Shown here: piece after piece, positions 1 to 11,680 of the stretch
How positions within the stretch are numbered: the stretch's first letter is position 1
Layout of the letters: each line of letters starts with the position of its first letter
Source: Dryas octopetala
Lineage: Eukaryota; Streptophyta; Magnoliopsida; Rosales; Rosaceae
Assembly: GCA_963921425.1 (NCBI GenBank)
Contig: OY992832.1
Span: 17,458,835-17,522,834, forward strand
Length of the DNA stretch: 64,000 nt
Direction: 5' to 3'
The notes under the pieces: model-generated
The model's database searches: none
What the model was told of the DNA's origin: nothing
Seen by the model: only the letters and a program-made list of their open reading frames with translations
Position numbers and translations under genes: made by a program

Positions 1-1890
1 CCTACAAAGTTGAAGTGGAAATCAAAAGTACCATTCCCTGCCCAAAAACTTAAAATTGAAACCAAATTTGCTTCCCCTCCCAAAAAATGTGATTTTATGA
101 AACTAAAATTCATTCCCCGCCCAAAATATTGAAATTGAAACCAAAATTTCTTCCCCGCCCAAAATTATTAAAATTAACCCACCCAAGTTGAGAAAAAAAA
201 AAACACACTGTTATTATGTCATTTATTTTTACTTAGCATGTATAGCCTTCGCAATCAGCCTTTAATTTATGAATCATCACCTAGTTGTTGAAGTTAATGT
301 CTAAGTTGATTTATGCATAACACAAAAGTTCTGAAAAATGTGGCTCAAGTCAACATTTTCAGAAAATTCTACCTACTTCTGCTCAAAGGCAAAACTTTTG
401 GACGTAGGAGGACAATCGATCTATATGCATCCCGAAAATTATGACAATTAACTGTTTGAGACGTTACTTTTTCATGTGCTTGGAATGAGTAGATTAACTG
501 GGGGTTCTAATCATTATTTCAGAAATTGAGGATTAAAATTAATAAGTTCATGTTCGTTAGTAAATATTCAGGCACTCCAATTTAAACTAGCATAGGATAA
601 TTGGGTATGTTAGACTAGACAAATACATTCCTTTTGTGAAAGATGCTGAAAAAATACTGCAATGGGCAGGGGCTTGCCTCTATAATAATATATCTTCATG
701 TTAAAATTGTGTGAAGAAGCAACCTTGCCTCCAGACCTATTGCAGAGGCAGAGTATCTTGCCATTGTGTGGTCTGCAACGTCTCAGCAATCAACACATGA
801 AGATTGACTAGTATTTCATACCAAGTGTGTTCAAGCTAGTTGCTGATATTTTCCAAACCACTTCCAATGGTCCCATTATGTTCTCCAAGGATCAAAATTG
901 GTCTCTGAAACTCTCCGTGCTTTTGGAACATGTATTTGAACAAATATTGATTAGTTAAATGAATGGATGAAATTTTTTATGAATGGATGGATTTTTGTTG
1001 AATGGATGGATTTTTATGAGAGAATGGAATATAAATAACATTTATAACATCCAAATCCCATTAAAAATTGACATGTATAATCTTGTTTATTTATATCAGT
1101 TTCAGGAGGTTTTATACATCGAAAAAACTTGATTACGATTTCCAATCTTGTTTTGGATATCAGTTGGGCTGAAAAAACAAATGGCATTTGCTTTGTTCTT
1201 TTGACAATTCATCCATTGCGTTTGATCTGATGAAATGATTTTAAACGATTCGACAGGGACTGCTCAGGATCCCAATTATAACAGCATTATTCAATGATTA
1301 AAAAACAGAAAAAGATTTTGGTTAATACATAAAGGGGCAGCAAAATACAAGCATGTGTATTGGCAAAATATGTATTGGCACTTTTGGGTACTTGATATTC
1401 AACAAATTTTACCCAACTCAAGAATGCCTAAACATTTTGATACAATATTGATTAAAAATGTAAAACACATGTAAATGTGTAATGTATATAGTTTTAGACT
1501 TTTAGTATAAGGTTTTTAATTAAACTTGTTAATACTTAATACCTTAAAAAATTTGATCTAAAAAAAACCCCCTACAAAATTTAAAATTCAAAAAACTAAA
1601 ACTGAAAATCACTAAAACAAAAAAATTAAAACACAAAATATTGAAATTGAAACCAAAAAAATTCCATCCTCGCCCAAAATATAAAATTAACCCACCCAAG
1701 TTGAAAAAAAAATGAACCTCTGGCGCGTCTCCAGACTTGTAAAATAGTGTAATTTTGAATTGCATGTCAAAACCTGATTGTTAAACAGGAGCTTGTATTT
1801 AGCACTCTGAGAATGCAATTGCCCTTTCGTGTATACACAGTTGCAGTGCGAAACCTTTTTTTGGCCCAGTGATGAAGTTACCATTTTCTT
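1..1890. repeat. Composite intergenic repeat modules, no gene
   Basis: No convincing gene is visible. Positions 1-380 are recognisably the same sequence as about 7940-8330 (shared blocks of CCCGCCCAAAAT-type pyrimidine-rich sequence, then a common stretch ending near the words GTGGCTCAAG and TTCTACCTACTT). Positions 410-700 match about 11220-11420. Positions 1320-1400 match about 7410-7545. Positions 1740-1880 belong to a module that recurs in front of or inside the palindromic arrays. The shared pieces occur in different order in the different places, so this looks like a shuffled, non-autonomous repeat family rather than one simple duplication. Confidence 0.6.
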
Positions 1891-3570
1891 GAGATTTGGT
1901 TCAAGAAAATGGTAACTTGGATTAAGAAAATGGTAACTTACAATTCATTGAGAAAAAGTTACCATTTCTTGAGGAAAAAAATCAAGAAAATGGTAAGTTT
2001 GGTCACGCTGGGGCTGGATTACCACTTTTTTGAATGAAGTTACCATTTTCTTGATCAATTGATCAAGAAAGTGGTAACGTGTTTTGCTTCACTGATTCCG
2101 TTACCATTTTCTTGATATTTGGTTCAAGAAAATGGTAACTTTGATCAAGAATGTGGTAACTTACCATTTCTTAAGAAAATGTTACCATTTCTTGAGGAAA
2201 AAAATCAAGAGAATTGTAACTTTGGTCAAGATTGGCCTTAGTTACCACATTCTTGAACTAAGTTACCATTTTCTTGATCGAACGATCAAGAAAGTGGTAA
2301 CATGTTTTGCTTGGCTGATTTGGTTACCATTTTCTTGATGTTTGGTTCAAGAAAATGGTAACTTGGATCAACAAAATGGTAACTTACCATTTCTTGAGAA
2401 AAAATTACCATTTCTTGAGGAAAAAAATCAAGAAAATGGTAACTTTGTTCAAGGTTGGGATTGGTTACCACATTCTTGAACCAAGTTACCATTTTCTTGA
2501 TCGAACGATCAAGAAAGTGGTAACGTTTTTTGCTTGGCTGATTTGGTTACCATTTTCTTGAGGATTGGTTCAAGAAAATGGTAACTTGAATCAAGAAAAT
2601 GGTAACTTACCATTTCTTGAGAAAAAGTTACCATTTTTTGAGGAAAAAAATCAAGAAAGTGGTAACTTTGGTCAAGATTGGGCTTCGTTACCACATTCTT
2701 GAACCAAGTTACCATTTTCTTGATCGAACGATCAAGAAAGTGGTAACGTTTTTTGCTTGGCTGATTTGGTTACCATTTTCTTGAGGATTGGTTCAAGAAA
2801 ATGGTAACTTGAATCAAGAAAATGGTAACTTACCATTTCTTGAGAAAAAGTTACCATTTCTTGAGGAAAAAAATCAAGAAAATTGTAACTTTGATCAAGG
2901 TTGAGATTGGTTACCACATTCTTGAACTAAGTTACAATTTTCTTGATCGAATGATCAAGAAAGTGGTAACGTTTTTTGCTTGGCTGATTTGGTTACCATT
3001 TTCTTGAGGATTAGTTCAAGAAAATGGTAACTTGGATAAAGAAAATGGTAACTTACCATTTCTTGATCTAAAGTTACCATTTCTTGAGGAAAAAAATCAA
3101 GAAAATGGTAAGTTTGGTCAAGCTTAGGCTGAGTTACCACTTTCTTGAACCAAGTTACCATTTTCTTGATCGATTGATCAAGAAAGTAGTAACGTGTTAT
3201 GCTTGGCTGATTTGGTTACCATTTTCTTGATGTTTGGTTTAAGAAAATGGTAACTTTGATCAAGAATGTGGTAACTTACCATTTCTTGAGAAAATGTTAC
3301 CATTTCTTGAGGAAAAAAATCAAGAAAATTGTAAATTTGGTCAAGATTGGCCTTTGTTACCACATTCTTGAACCAAGTTACTATTTTCTTGATCGAACGA
3401 TCAAGAATTTGGTAACATGTTTTGCTTGGCTGATTTGGTTACCATTTTCTTGAGGATTGGTTCAAGAAAATGGTAACTTGAATCAAGAAAATGGTAACTT
3501 ACCATTTCTTGAGAAAAAGTTACCATTTTTTGAGGAAAAAAATCAAGAAAGTGGTAACTTTGGTCAAGAT
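1890..3570. repeat. Tandem array of 223-bp palindromic-motif units (array 1)
   Basis: About seven tandem units with a period of 223 bp. The landmark GATCAAGAAAGTGGTAAC followed by TTTTGCTTGGCTGATT recurs near 2062, 2286, 2509, 2732, 2955, 3177 and 3400. Each unit contains about nine copies of a 15-16-bp motif, TTACCATTTTCTTGA or its complement, in a fixed pattern of orientations, so every unit can fold back on itself. Units are highly similar to one another, which implies recent amplification or homogenisation. Short open frames of 60-68 codons recur on both strands but are a by-product of the repeat. The class of element is not clear; subterminal repeat regions of DNA transposons are one possibility. 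Confidence 0.85.
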
Positions 3571-3574
3571 ATAA

Positions 3575-3875
3575 TTTTGTGATTGCATGTTCAAACATGA
3601 TTGGCAAACAGGAGCTAGTTTTTAATACTCCGAGAATGCAATTGCCTTTTCATCTATATACAGTTGCATGCGTAGGTGGTTACCACATTCTTGATGTGAA
3701 TTTACCATTTTCTTGAATTTAAGATCAAGAAAGTGGTAACTTGGATTTTAGGCAGTTTTGTGAAGTTACAAGTTTTTTGATGCATCCCTCAAGAAAGTGG
3801 TAACTCTTAGTCAAGATTTGGTAACTTACCAAATCTTGACTGAGTTACCACATTCTTGGGGGATGCATCAAAAAA
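3575..3875. repeat. Array-flanking module with degenerate palindromic motifs
   Basis: A stretch of about 120 bp containing AAACAGGAGCT, CAATTGCC and a CAGTTGCA block is followed by widely spaced TTACCAC/GTGGTAA motifs and the words TGCATCCCTCAAGAAAGTGG. The same order recurs at 8645-8960, just upstream of the second CT-rich exon-like block. It therefore marks the junction between the palindromic array and the transcribed-looking part of this repeat or gene family. Confidence 0.6.
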
Positions 3876-4450
3876 ATGGTAACTTCACAAATCACACAGA
3901 ATTCCTGGCCATTTCACTCTCCATTCAAAATAAATAACGTAGCCTCACCCAGACCCTCTCGCGCCGCCCTCGCCCTCTCAGTCTCTCACTTTCTCACTGA
4001 ATCCTCGCCCTCTCAGTCTCTCACTCTCTCCATGAATCCTCGCCCTCTCGCCACCCTCGATCTCGCCATCCTCTCACCGAAAACTCAGAAACCCATCCCA
4101 GAAAGATCAGACACTCTCTCACCGTCCTGGCACTGTCGTTCAATCCCACCCATCATACCAGAAAACTCAGACCCTCTCTCACTGAGTTTCGAAACCTAGA
4201 AACCCAGAAAACTCACACTCTCTCTCTCACCGATTTCGATCTCTCAGAAACTATAAAACTCCGACTCTGTCTCTCTCACCCAGGTTAGGGCTTCGATTTG
4301 TTTACATTTGATTTTGTAGATTTATTCATATGTCAAACTCTCTATCTCTTTCATGAATTTAATATTTGGATTTTGAACTAATTTATCACTTGCAGCAATT
4401 TAATTAATCTGAAGCCAAGACACCTTGAATGACAAATATTTCTGCGCAGG
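3876..4450 (+). pseudogene. CT-rich 5'UTR-like exon copy (truncated relative of the 9.0-9.6 kb block)
   Basis: This pyrimidine-rich stretch (CTCGCCCTCTC, CTCTCTCACCGA and similar words) ends in CACCCAG followed by GTTAGGGCTTCGATTTG, which looks like a 5' untranslated exon followed by a splice donor and the start of an intron. The same sequence occurs at about 8990-9430, and the similarity resumes at the second exon-like piece (CACTTGCAGCAATTTA, about 4388-4430 versus 9530-9570). After that the two copies diverge. A 107-codon open frame inside it is low complexity and probably not translated. I read it as a broken copy of the promoter and first exons of the gene at 9-10.9 kb. Confidence 0.5.
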
Positions 4451-7050
4451 GATGACCTGTGTTTATGCAGGTTGAATTATGTGAGTTGTCAACTTCAATC
4501 CCAAATCCCTTTTATCCCTGTGCACCACTGACATCTGGGAAGCAGAGTATGAAAACAAATTGGCACTGCTAAATCAAAAGGAGAATCGGTATATTCATTT
4601 TTCTAAGGTTCTCCTCTGTGTGTTTGTTTTTGTTAGGAATAAGTTTGACTATGACTATGCACAGGGGACAATTACATGCATTAGTTTTATTAAAGAGTGG
4701 ACAGTTTAGGAATATATGAAGGATTATCACAGTGCACACCTTTATTTCTTGATTCTGAATATCATCTTTTCTTTGACCTCTGATATATGAAGGATTACTA
4801 CCTTTCCAATTAATTGATTGCGTACTATTTTTTCGTGTGGCAATAAGAGTTTTTTCATTTGTAGTGAATAGTTATAGCTTTCCCTTTTTTCTTTTTAATT
4901 TGTGCAAGGAAAAAGAAAAGTGGGGTTTGTTTTTATGCTCTTTTTCTTTTCAAAATCTTGGAAAGGGGGGGGGGGGAGGAGGAGTACGTAAGTGGGGCTG
5001 ATTTGTTAGGCTATTTTATTTTCCATGAAGGTTTAAAATTAGATATACTTTACGATGATGAGGTTCCGTTGAAATTATTCAGAAACTTGATCAGGTGGAG
5101 AGCAATATTTCTAAATAACTGGAAGGTATGAGATCATGCGTAGGATGGGTTTGTTGAGCACCCTTGTAGGCTGGGTCTACAATTCATATGATGACATCCA
5201 TAAACTGGAAATGCATGCACTGTTTAGCTTTTCCACTTTTTTTTGGGTGTCAATATTCATTAACTAAAATTTGCACTAGTTGAAAGACAGTATTGCTTTA
5301 GGGAGAACAAATTGAAAGTTTTACTTTAACTTAACTTTAAAGCCCATGGTACATTTTGAAGCCATGGTAGACAGTCAAGTGAGATGTATATGTTCTTATT
5401 GAAATTATCCTGTTACTATATTGTGTCTACCTAATCTTTTTACGTAAAAAGTAATCTTCTTTTCACTAAATGTTTTTACTTTTATGCATCTCTTAATCAA
5501 AATTTGTAATTATCTATTAAATCTTGCAGGTAGCATCCTTCAAGCACACAATTGCTAAGAAAGATGAGAAGATTGAGTGATTGCTGAAGGTCAATAGTAA
5601 TGTCTATTGATTGACATGACTTTCTCTTCATTATGAAGCCTAGAGTCTCTTTCCTCTTGCAGGTTTTTTTTTTTTTTTGGATTCTCATATCTTTTATCAA
5701 TGCAATAATTTCTTTGCTCTTGCAGTTGTTAACTTGTTGCAATATATTATGAAACATTTGACTGCTTCATTTACAAACTATGAAATAGGACTGTATTAGA
5801 TAGCTTCTAGGAAGTGTATGTATGTGCAGTAAAAATATCTTAAATATGTCCTTTTTTTTATTAAATGAAATCATTGTCATTTTCTGGAATTATATGGAAG
5901 TTGGACTTTTACCTTGATTATTCTTGTTTCAGAATTTGTACATAGAAAGTTTCACTTCTTGGGATATCTATTCATCTTATTGAAGACACTTTGTCGAATT
6001 ACATATATATAACCACAACGTTTGTAGTTTTTCAATTGACTAGTGCTTGCATGTTCTGTTTACTTGTTTAATCAGAATGTTGGCAAAGATGGCAGTATTT
6101 GATTTTCGTTATGCACTTGATTTCATTTCGTTTGCAACACTTGAAAGGTTGGTTATGTCTAAGACTGGTCTCCAAAGTAGGCAAATGAATGAGATAACTA
6201 TATATCTCAGGCCGTGTTATATTTAGGACCCTAACATTTTATAAACCCATTGTATATTATGTCTGCTTTTGGCAAGTTTGTACCTAAACAATAATGTTAA
6301 TAAACACATAAACATGTTGTCAAATCATTTTTTTTATCTTCAGGTTTCTTAAATAGTTGATCACATGCCCAATAATAAGATGGTTTAATGGTTAATATTG
6401 TATATGTATACATATAGCTACTTAGCAAGATACAGACGTCGCAAAAATTGACTTTGAAAGCTAATTCATTAGGCTTCTCAATTCAATTGTCCAACGTAAA
6501 ATGGACATACAGTCATTTCGGCTAGGGCTTTAAGTCTCTTCAAATAGAGAGTACGCTTTCTGGTTTTTCGTTTTGTCTTCGTTCAGGGGTGATGTGGAAA
6601 AGTAGTTCGACTTTTTTACCTTGGTATATAGATTATGATTTCAGTAGGTATCGATTCATGATTAAAACACTCTGATTAATTGCACAGTTTGATTAAAATA
6701 TTCTGATAGTATGAATTAGTAGATCATACTTCTGTATTGCTCAGTAAGTTAGAGGTTCTTCCTTTGTGCTAAAAAATTTGCAGTTGAATACATTGTTACA
6801 AATCAGTTAATTTGTACTACTGTGCGAAGTTGCTTTTGACTGCTGATCTTTATGCTTAATCTATTCATTAGTATACGTTACCAATTATAATAACCTTTTA
6901 ACTTGCAAATTCAAATCAAAAACATTAAAAATAAAAGAAAGGTACAATTAGGATTGGTTTGGCTGCTTGCAACCTCAATTACATAAAGCTTTGGTAGGCT
7001 CCTAATTTCATACACTTGATCCAAATTATATACACTAGCTGCACATTGGC
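4450..7050. other. Intergenic, AT-rich; one possible kinesin exon relic near 5530-5580
   Basis: No intact gene. After an acceptor-like TTGCAG at about 5524-5529, the plus strand reads, in one frame, a short lysine- and glutamate-rich peptide ending in KKDEKIE and then a stop (about 5530-5578). It resembles the SFKxTIAKKDEEIE segment I associate with the tail-proximal region of plant kinesin-14 proteins. It is only about 16 residues and no neighbouring kinesin exons are visible, so it is at most a relic. A run of 12 or more G residues lies near 4965. Nothing else recognisable is seen. Confidence 0.35.
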
Positions 7051-8480
7051 ACATTTTATAGGCTTCGTACAGGTTATTATGCATTGGTTGAAAATTGGCT
7101 TTTTTTTTTTTTTTTAACTTTATTTCCTTGCATTGGTATCAAATTATGAAATGAAGTTCCTTCGTATCTTACAGCTGCTTTAAATTGGTTAGGAATCTCA
7201 TGTCCCCTTACATGAAGTTCATTCTTATTTTTCGAAATTTGCACCCAGGCATAAAACACGCCCCTCACAGAAGGCAGCCAGCAAGAACCACATCCCCCTG
7301 TCCCACAAAGCAATCTTCGACAGGAATACCCCAGCACAAGAGATTTGAAGCCCTCAAACATACTTATTGGGGATGACATGAGGGCGAAGGTTGTTGAAGT
7401 TGGTTTGGTTAATACATAAACGGGTATTATTGCAGCTGGCATCAAAATACAAGCATGTGTATTGGCAAACTCTGAATTGGCACTTTTTGGTACTTTCAGG
7501 TGTAAATGTGGATATGTTGCAAAAATATGTATTGACACTTTGGTGAATATTATTGGGGATACACGGGGATCTTTTTCTTAAGTGATATGCCCTTATTAGG
7601 ATAATGTGATACATGAACATATGGAAGAAATATTATTGCTATGCCAATCCATTGCAGCCCGATGTGCAAATGCTATATCAAATTGGCAGTTTGACACTCC
7701 TGTTTGACGCTCACATTTGGAAATGCAAGCAATTTATATTTTAAAACTGTTAGAATACATATATTGTGGTTTACAAAACATAATATGTTTTCTTGTCAAT
7801 CTAAAAGGATTTTGAGTACCGATATTGAACTCTAATATATTGGCTAAGTTAATTTTGATCAATTTACTTGATATAGTATGTAGGGGGATGATCGGAAGTG
7901 CTTTGTGCATTTATTGGAGGCTTGAGGTAAATATAACGAATTTTCACCTTACAGACTTGGAATGGAAATCAAATTTAGCATTCCCCGCACAAAAACTAAA
8001 AATTGAAACCAAAATTGCTTCCCTTCCCAAAAAATGTGTTTGTATGAAACTAAAATTCAGTCCCCGCCAAAAATATTGAAATTCAAACCAAAATTCCTTC
8101 CCCGTCCCAAATTATTAAACTTAACCCACCCAAGATGGGAAAAAAATAACACTATTACCATGTCATTTATTTGTGCTTAGCTTGTATAGCATTGGCAGTC
8201 AGACTTTAATTTATGAATTACCACATAGTTGTTGAAGTTAATGTGTAAGTTGATTTATGCATAAGACAAAAGGTCTGAAAAATGTGGCTCAAGCCAACAT
8301 TTTCAGAAAATTCTACCTACTTTTCTGGGCAAACCCAATTGCTCAAACCCCAATCACCCAGTGGCTAAATCTAGCCAAATCCCAAAGCATATATATATAT
8401 GTAATAACAAAAATTCATAACCACAAAACATATGTTTTATATAAATTGTAAAACATATCTAAAGCAATAAATGTAATAAA
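7050..8480. repeat. Second copy of composite intergenic modules
   Basis: Positions 7410-7545 match 1320-1400, and 7940-8330 match 1-380. The segment holds small open frames of up to 153 codons on the minus strand, with no recognisable domain and no matching splice structure. A short AT microsatellite lies near 8390. No gene is called. Confidence 0.5.
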
Positions 8481-8484
8481 AAAA

Positions 8485-8965
8485 TCGAAAGTGGTAACGT
8501 GTTTTGCTTGGCTGATTTGGTTACCATTTTCTTGAGTATTCGTTCAGGAAAATGGTAACTTCGATCAACAAAATAGTAACTTACCATTTCTTGAGATTAA
8601 GTTACCAATTCTTTAAAAAAAAATTTAAACAAATGGTAAGTTTGGTGAAGATTAAATTTTGTGATCGCATGTCCAAACCTGATTGCCAAACAGGAGCTCG
8701 TATTTAAGGCTTGTAGAATGCAATTGCATGATGGTCGGTACACAGTTGCCTGTGTACGTGGTTACCACATTCTTGATGTGAAGTTACCATTTTCTTCAAT
8801 ATAAGATCAATAAAGTGGTATCCTGGGTTTTAGGCAGTTTTGTGAAGTTACCACTTTTTTGAGGGATCCCTCAAGAAAGTGGTAACTCTTGGTCAAGATT
8901 TGGTAAGTTACAAAATATTGCCTGAGGTACCAGTTTCTTGAGAGGTGCATCAAAAAAATGGTAAA
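8485..8965. repeat. Short, decayed palindromic-motif array (array 3)
   Basis: One partial unit of the TTACCATTTTCTTGA family starts with GAAAGTGGTAACGTGTTTTGCTTGGCTGATTTGG, followed by more diverged motifs, the AAACAGGAGCTCG module (about 8690) and spaced TTACCAC/GTGGTAA motifs. It sits directly upstream of the CT-rich 5'UTR-like block of the 10.4-10.9 kb gene, in the same relative position as 3420-3875 upstream of the truncated copy. It could be part of that gene's promoter region. Confidence 0.65.
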
Positions 8966-8989
8966 ACCCAAATCACACAGAATTTCCGC

Positions 8990-9591
8990 TCAGCTCACTC
9001 TCGATTCAAAATAAATAACCTAGCCTCACCCAGACTCTATCTCGCCGCCCTCGCCCTCTGAGGCCCTCACCTTCTGACTGAATCCTCGCCCTCTTGCCAC
9101 CCTCGATCTCGCCATCCTCTCACCGAAAACTCAGAAACCCATCCCAGAAAGATCAGACTCTCTCTCGCCGTCCTGGCACTGTCGTTCAATCCTCGTTGTC
9201 GCCACCCTTTCGCCATCCTCCCACCAAAAACGCAGAAAACTCAGAAACCCATCCTAGCACGTCCATCGCCCATCATCCCAGAAAACTCAGACCCTCTCTC
9301 ACTGAGTTTCGAAACATAGAAACCCAGAAAACTCACGCTCACTCTCTATCTCACCGAGTTTCGATCTCGCAGAAACCGTAAAACTCAGACGCTGTCTCGC
9401 TCACCCAGGTTAGGGCTTCGATTTGTTTACATTTGTTTTTGTAGTTTTATTCATATGTCAAACTCTCCATCTCTTTCATGAACTGAATATTTGGATTTTG
9501 AACTAATTCATTCAGGCTCAGAAACAGGCACTTGCAGCAATTTACATTGAAGCCAAGACACGTTCAAGTTTGGTTTCAGAACAGGAGCAAG
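8990..9591 (+). other. Putative non-coding first exons of the downstream GRF zinc-finger-like gene
   Basis: A CT-rich stretch at 8990-9407 ends in CACCCAG/GTTAGGGCTTCG, a plausible 5'UTR exon and donor. A second exon-like piece (about 9514-9591) ends in GAGCAAG/GTAAGATT, a strong donor consensus. Both are conserved in the truncated copy at 3.9-4.4 kb. A further exon could lie around 9895-9985 but its borders are unclear. There is no transcript evidence and the transcription start cannot be placed; whether any of these pieces is translated is open. Confidence 0.4.
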
Positions 9592-10430
9592 GTAAGATTT
9601 CCATATATCAAATATGCAGATATGCTTATATTTGTTTTTGGGATTTTAAAAACAAATAATAAAAAAATCACTTACACAAGCGTATTAGAAAGCTAGTATT
9701 TTCTAAACGAATTTAGTAAACTAAGTTGTGAGATTGGTTGCTTAATGTTATGGATTTCATTTATGGCAGCTTGATACCTGGTTCCTAACTTGTGAGTAAT
9801 TTAGTAAACTAAACTGTTATTGGTTGCTATACTTGCTTGCTGTGTTATTGGTTAGGAATTTTAAAAATTTATTGTTAATAAAAACAAGTGATGAGAGTTG
9901 TAGAGCTGAAGTAGTCCCAACAGGGGCTGCGGCGGCTACCCCTCTTCAATCTAGTACGGAAGTTACTCAAAATAAGCAAAACGTGGGATTTTTTCTCTTT
10001 TTGATCATCTCCCTGCCCTTGTACTTGTTTTTGCTGTAAAGGTTGGGTATGTATGTACGTAATTTGTTTGTTTGGAGTTTGTTTTTAATTTTTTTGTGCA
10101 TGTGGTCGGTTTTTTTTCTACTGTCATACACGCGGATGTCAAGTTATTTAGTCTTGGGAGGACAGATATCCATTTTAGGTTCTCCCATTTCAGGAAGGAG
10201 TTTGCAAAATGTTTCGTGAAAACAAAATGAATGGCCATAAAAAGAAAGAAGAAAAAGCTTCTTGAAAAGACTATGATTTTTCATTCAAAAGCATTATTAT
10301 CTTGCTGCAGTTGAATATTGGAAATTGCGTACATGGTGTGTTATGGATCAAAATTTCACATTGTTAGGTATTTTTCCATAATATGTTTGCAAAGAATAAA
10401 GACAATGTGTTTTTGTGCAAGTAGGAACAT

Positions 10431-10922
10431 ATGGCCAACGACTTAGGTCCACGGTGCTTAGTTTGCAATGGTTCAATGCAATATATTGCCAATTTTGAAG
10501 GTAATCAACGTCCAGCCTGGGGATGCGAAGGGACTAATGTAAGTGAACGTTGTTGTTAAGTTTGCCCAATCCTTAAAGCAACGAAAACATTGAAATGTCA
10601 TAATGCATGTGTTTTGTATTAGGGTAAGGCTGACTGCCATGGCTGGATATGGGTAGATGAGTACAGTAGCTGTGGATTCACAATTGTTTCGGCATCACAA
10701 CCACCCAAAGATACCGGAGTGTCAAATGTTGCGGATTCATCACAAGGGTCAGCTGCCCCTGATTTATCTCAACAGTCCAGACCACTGGATTTGGTGGATG
10801 AAGAACCTGGGAACGACTATCATTCAGAGTCATCGCCGGACTGCACCCCTGCCAATTGGCGTCCATGGTGGCCATCTGACTCATCGTGGTCACCTGATCC
10901 TGATGACATTTACTCCCCGTAA
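10431..10922 (+). CDS. Small GRF-type zinc-finger-like protein, two coding exons
   Basis: Exons 10431-10538 and 10623-10922 join in phase (donor AAT/GTAAGT, acceptor TTAG/GGT) and encode about 135 residues if translation starts at the ATG at 10431. The exon itself probably begins at 10425 after a TAG acceptor, with no stop between, so upstream exons could extend the protein. Residues 9-53 hold C-x2-C, then PAWGC at 28-32, then DCHGWIWVDE at 40-49. This cysteine, aromatic and acidic layout resembles the GRF-type zinc finger, a small nucleic-acid-binding module found in plant proteins and in some transposon-related proteins. The C-terminal half is serine- and acid-rich and ends in a tryptophan-rich patch (WRPWW and SSW). 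The role is unknown. Its upstream region is part of the palindromic-array repeat family, so it may be a captured host gene or an element-encoded protein. Confidence 0.55.
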
Positions 10923-11680
10923 TAACGAATGTAATTATAATGTGAAAAACTGGTCGTAACGTCACCAAACTTGGCAGGCTACAATTGGGAGGCTTTTTGC
11001 AGTTACTCTTGATTAATTTTGCAGTTTTCATGTAGTGATAATTGCTTCTTCGGTATCTGCTTGGTTATTGTTGTACTAAGACTCAATCTAAGTACTATGG
11101 ATGAAGTGTATGCTTGGCCATTTTATTTTATGCATTTTGTTCGTTCTGTTGTTTATGGATGTGAGTAATGTGACTGTGTGTATGAATACGTGGCTGCATT
11201 GTTTGGTAAATAAATGACGTAGCGGTGTGCATCCTGAAAATTATGACAATTAAGTTATTGAGACGTTAATAAGTTTATGTTCGTTAGTAAATATTCAGGC
11301 ACTCCAACTTAAACTAGCAGAGGATAATTGGGTATGTTAGACTAGACAAATACATTCATTTAAGAAGAGATGCTGAAAAACATATTGTCATGGGCAGGGG
11401 CTTGCCTCCGTAATAATATGCCTTATAGGAACCTCAGTTGTGCACGAGGATGCAGTAGACCTATCATTCAATACCAGGCAGAGTAAATGTGTCCAAGAAG
11501 GAGGCAGATTCTTCAACAGATGCTGCCTCCGGCGCGTTTCCAGACTAGTCAAACTCTGTAATTTTAGATTGCATGTCAAAACCGGATTGCCAAACAGGAG
11601 CTTGCATTGAGTAGTCTGAGAATGCAATTGCCCTTCCGTCTATACACAGTTGCAGTGCGAAACGTTTTATGGCCCAGTGA
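10923..11680. repeat. 3' flank of the small gene and shared repeat modules
   Basis: After the stop codon comes about 290 bp of unremarkable AT-rich sequence. Positions 11220-11420 then match 410-700 (GAAAATTATGACAATTAA, TAAATATTCAGGCACTCCAA, GGGCAGGGGCTTGCCTC). Positions 11560-11680 are the AAACAGGAGCTTG, CAATTGCCCTTCCGTC and CAGTTGCAGTGCGAAACG module. A second copy of that module follows at 11785-11900. No gene is seen. Confidence 0.55.

Noticed and set aside
2132..3607. A series of 60-68-codon open frames on both strands, with YHFLD and MVT repeats
   Set aside because: They are direct translations of the palindromic 15-mer array, recur with the 223-bp period on both strands and have no start or splice context. 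The same applies to 11576-13455.
7077..7538. 153-codon minus-strand open frame
   Set aside because: No recognisable domain, overlaps dispersed repeat modules and ends in a poly-lysine stretch from a T run. Not supported as a gene.
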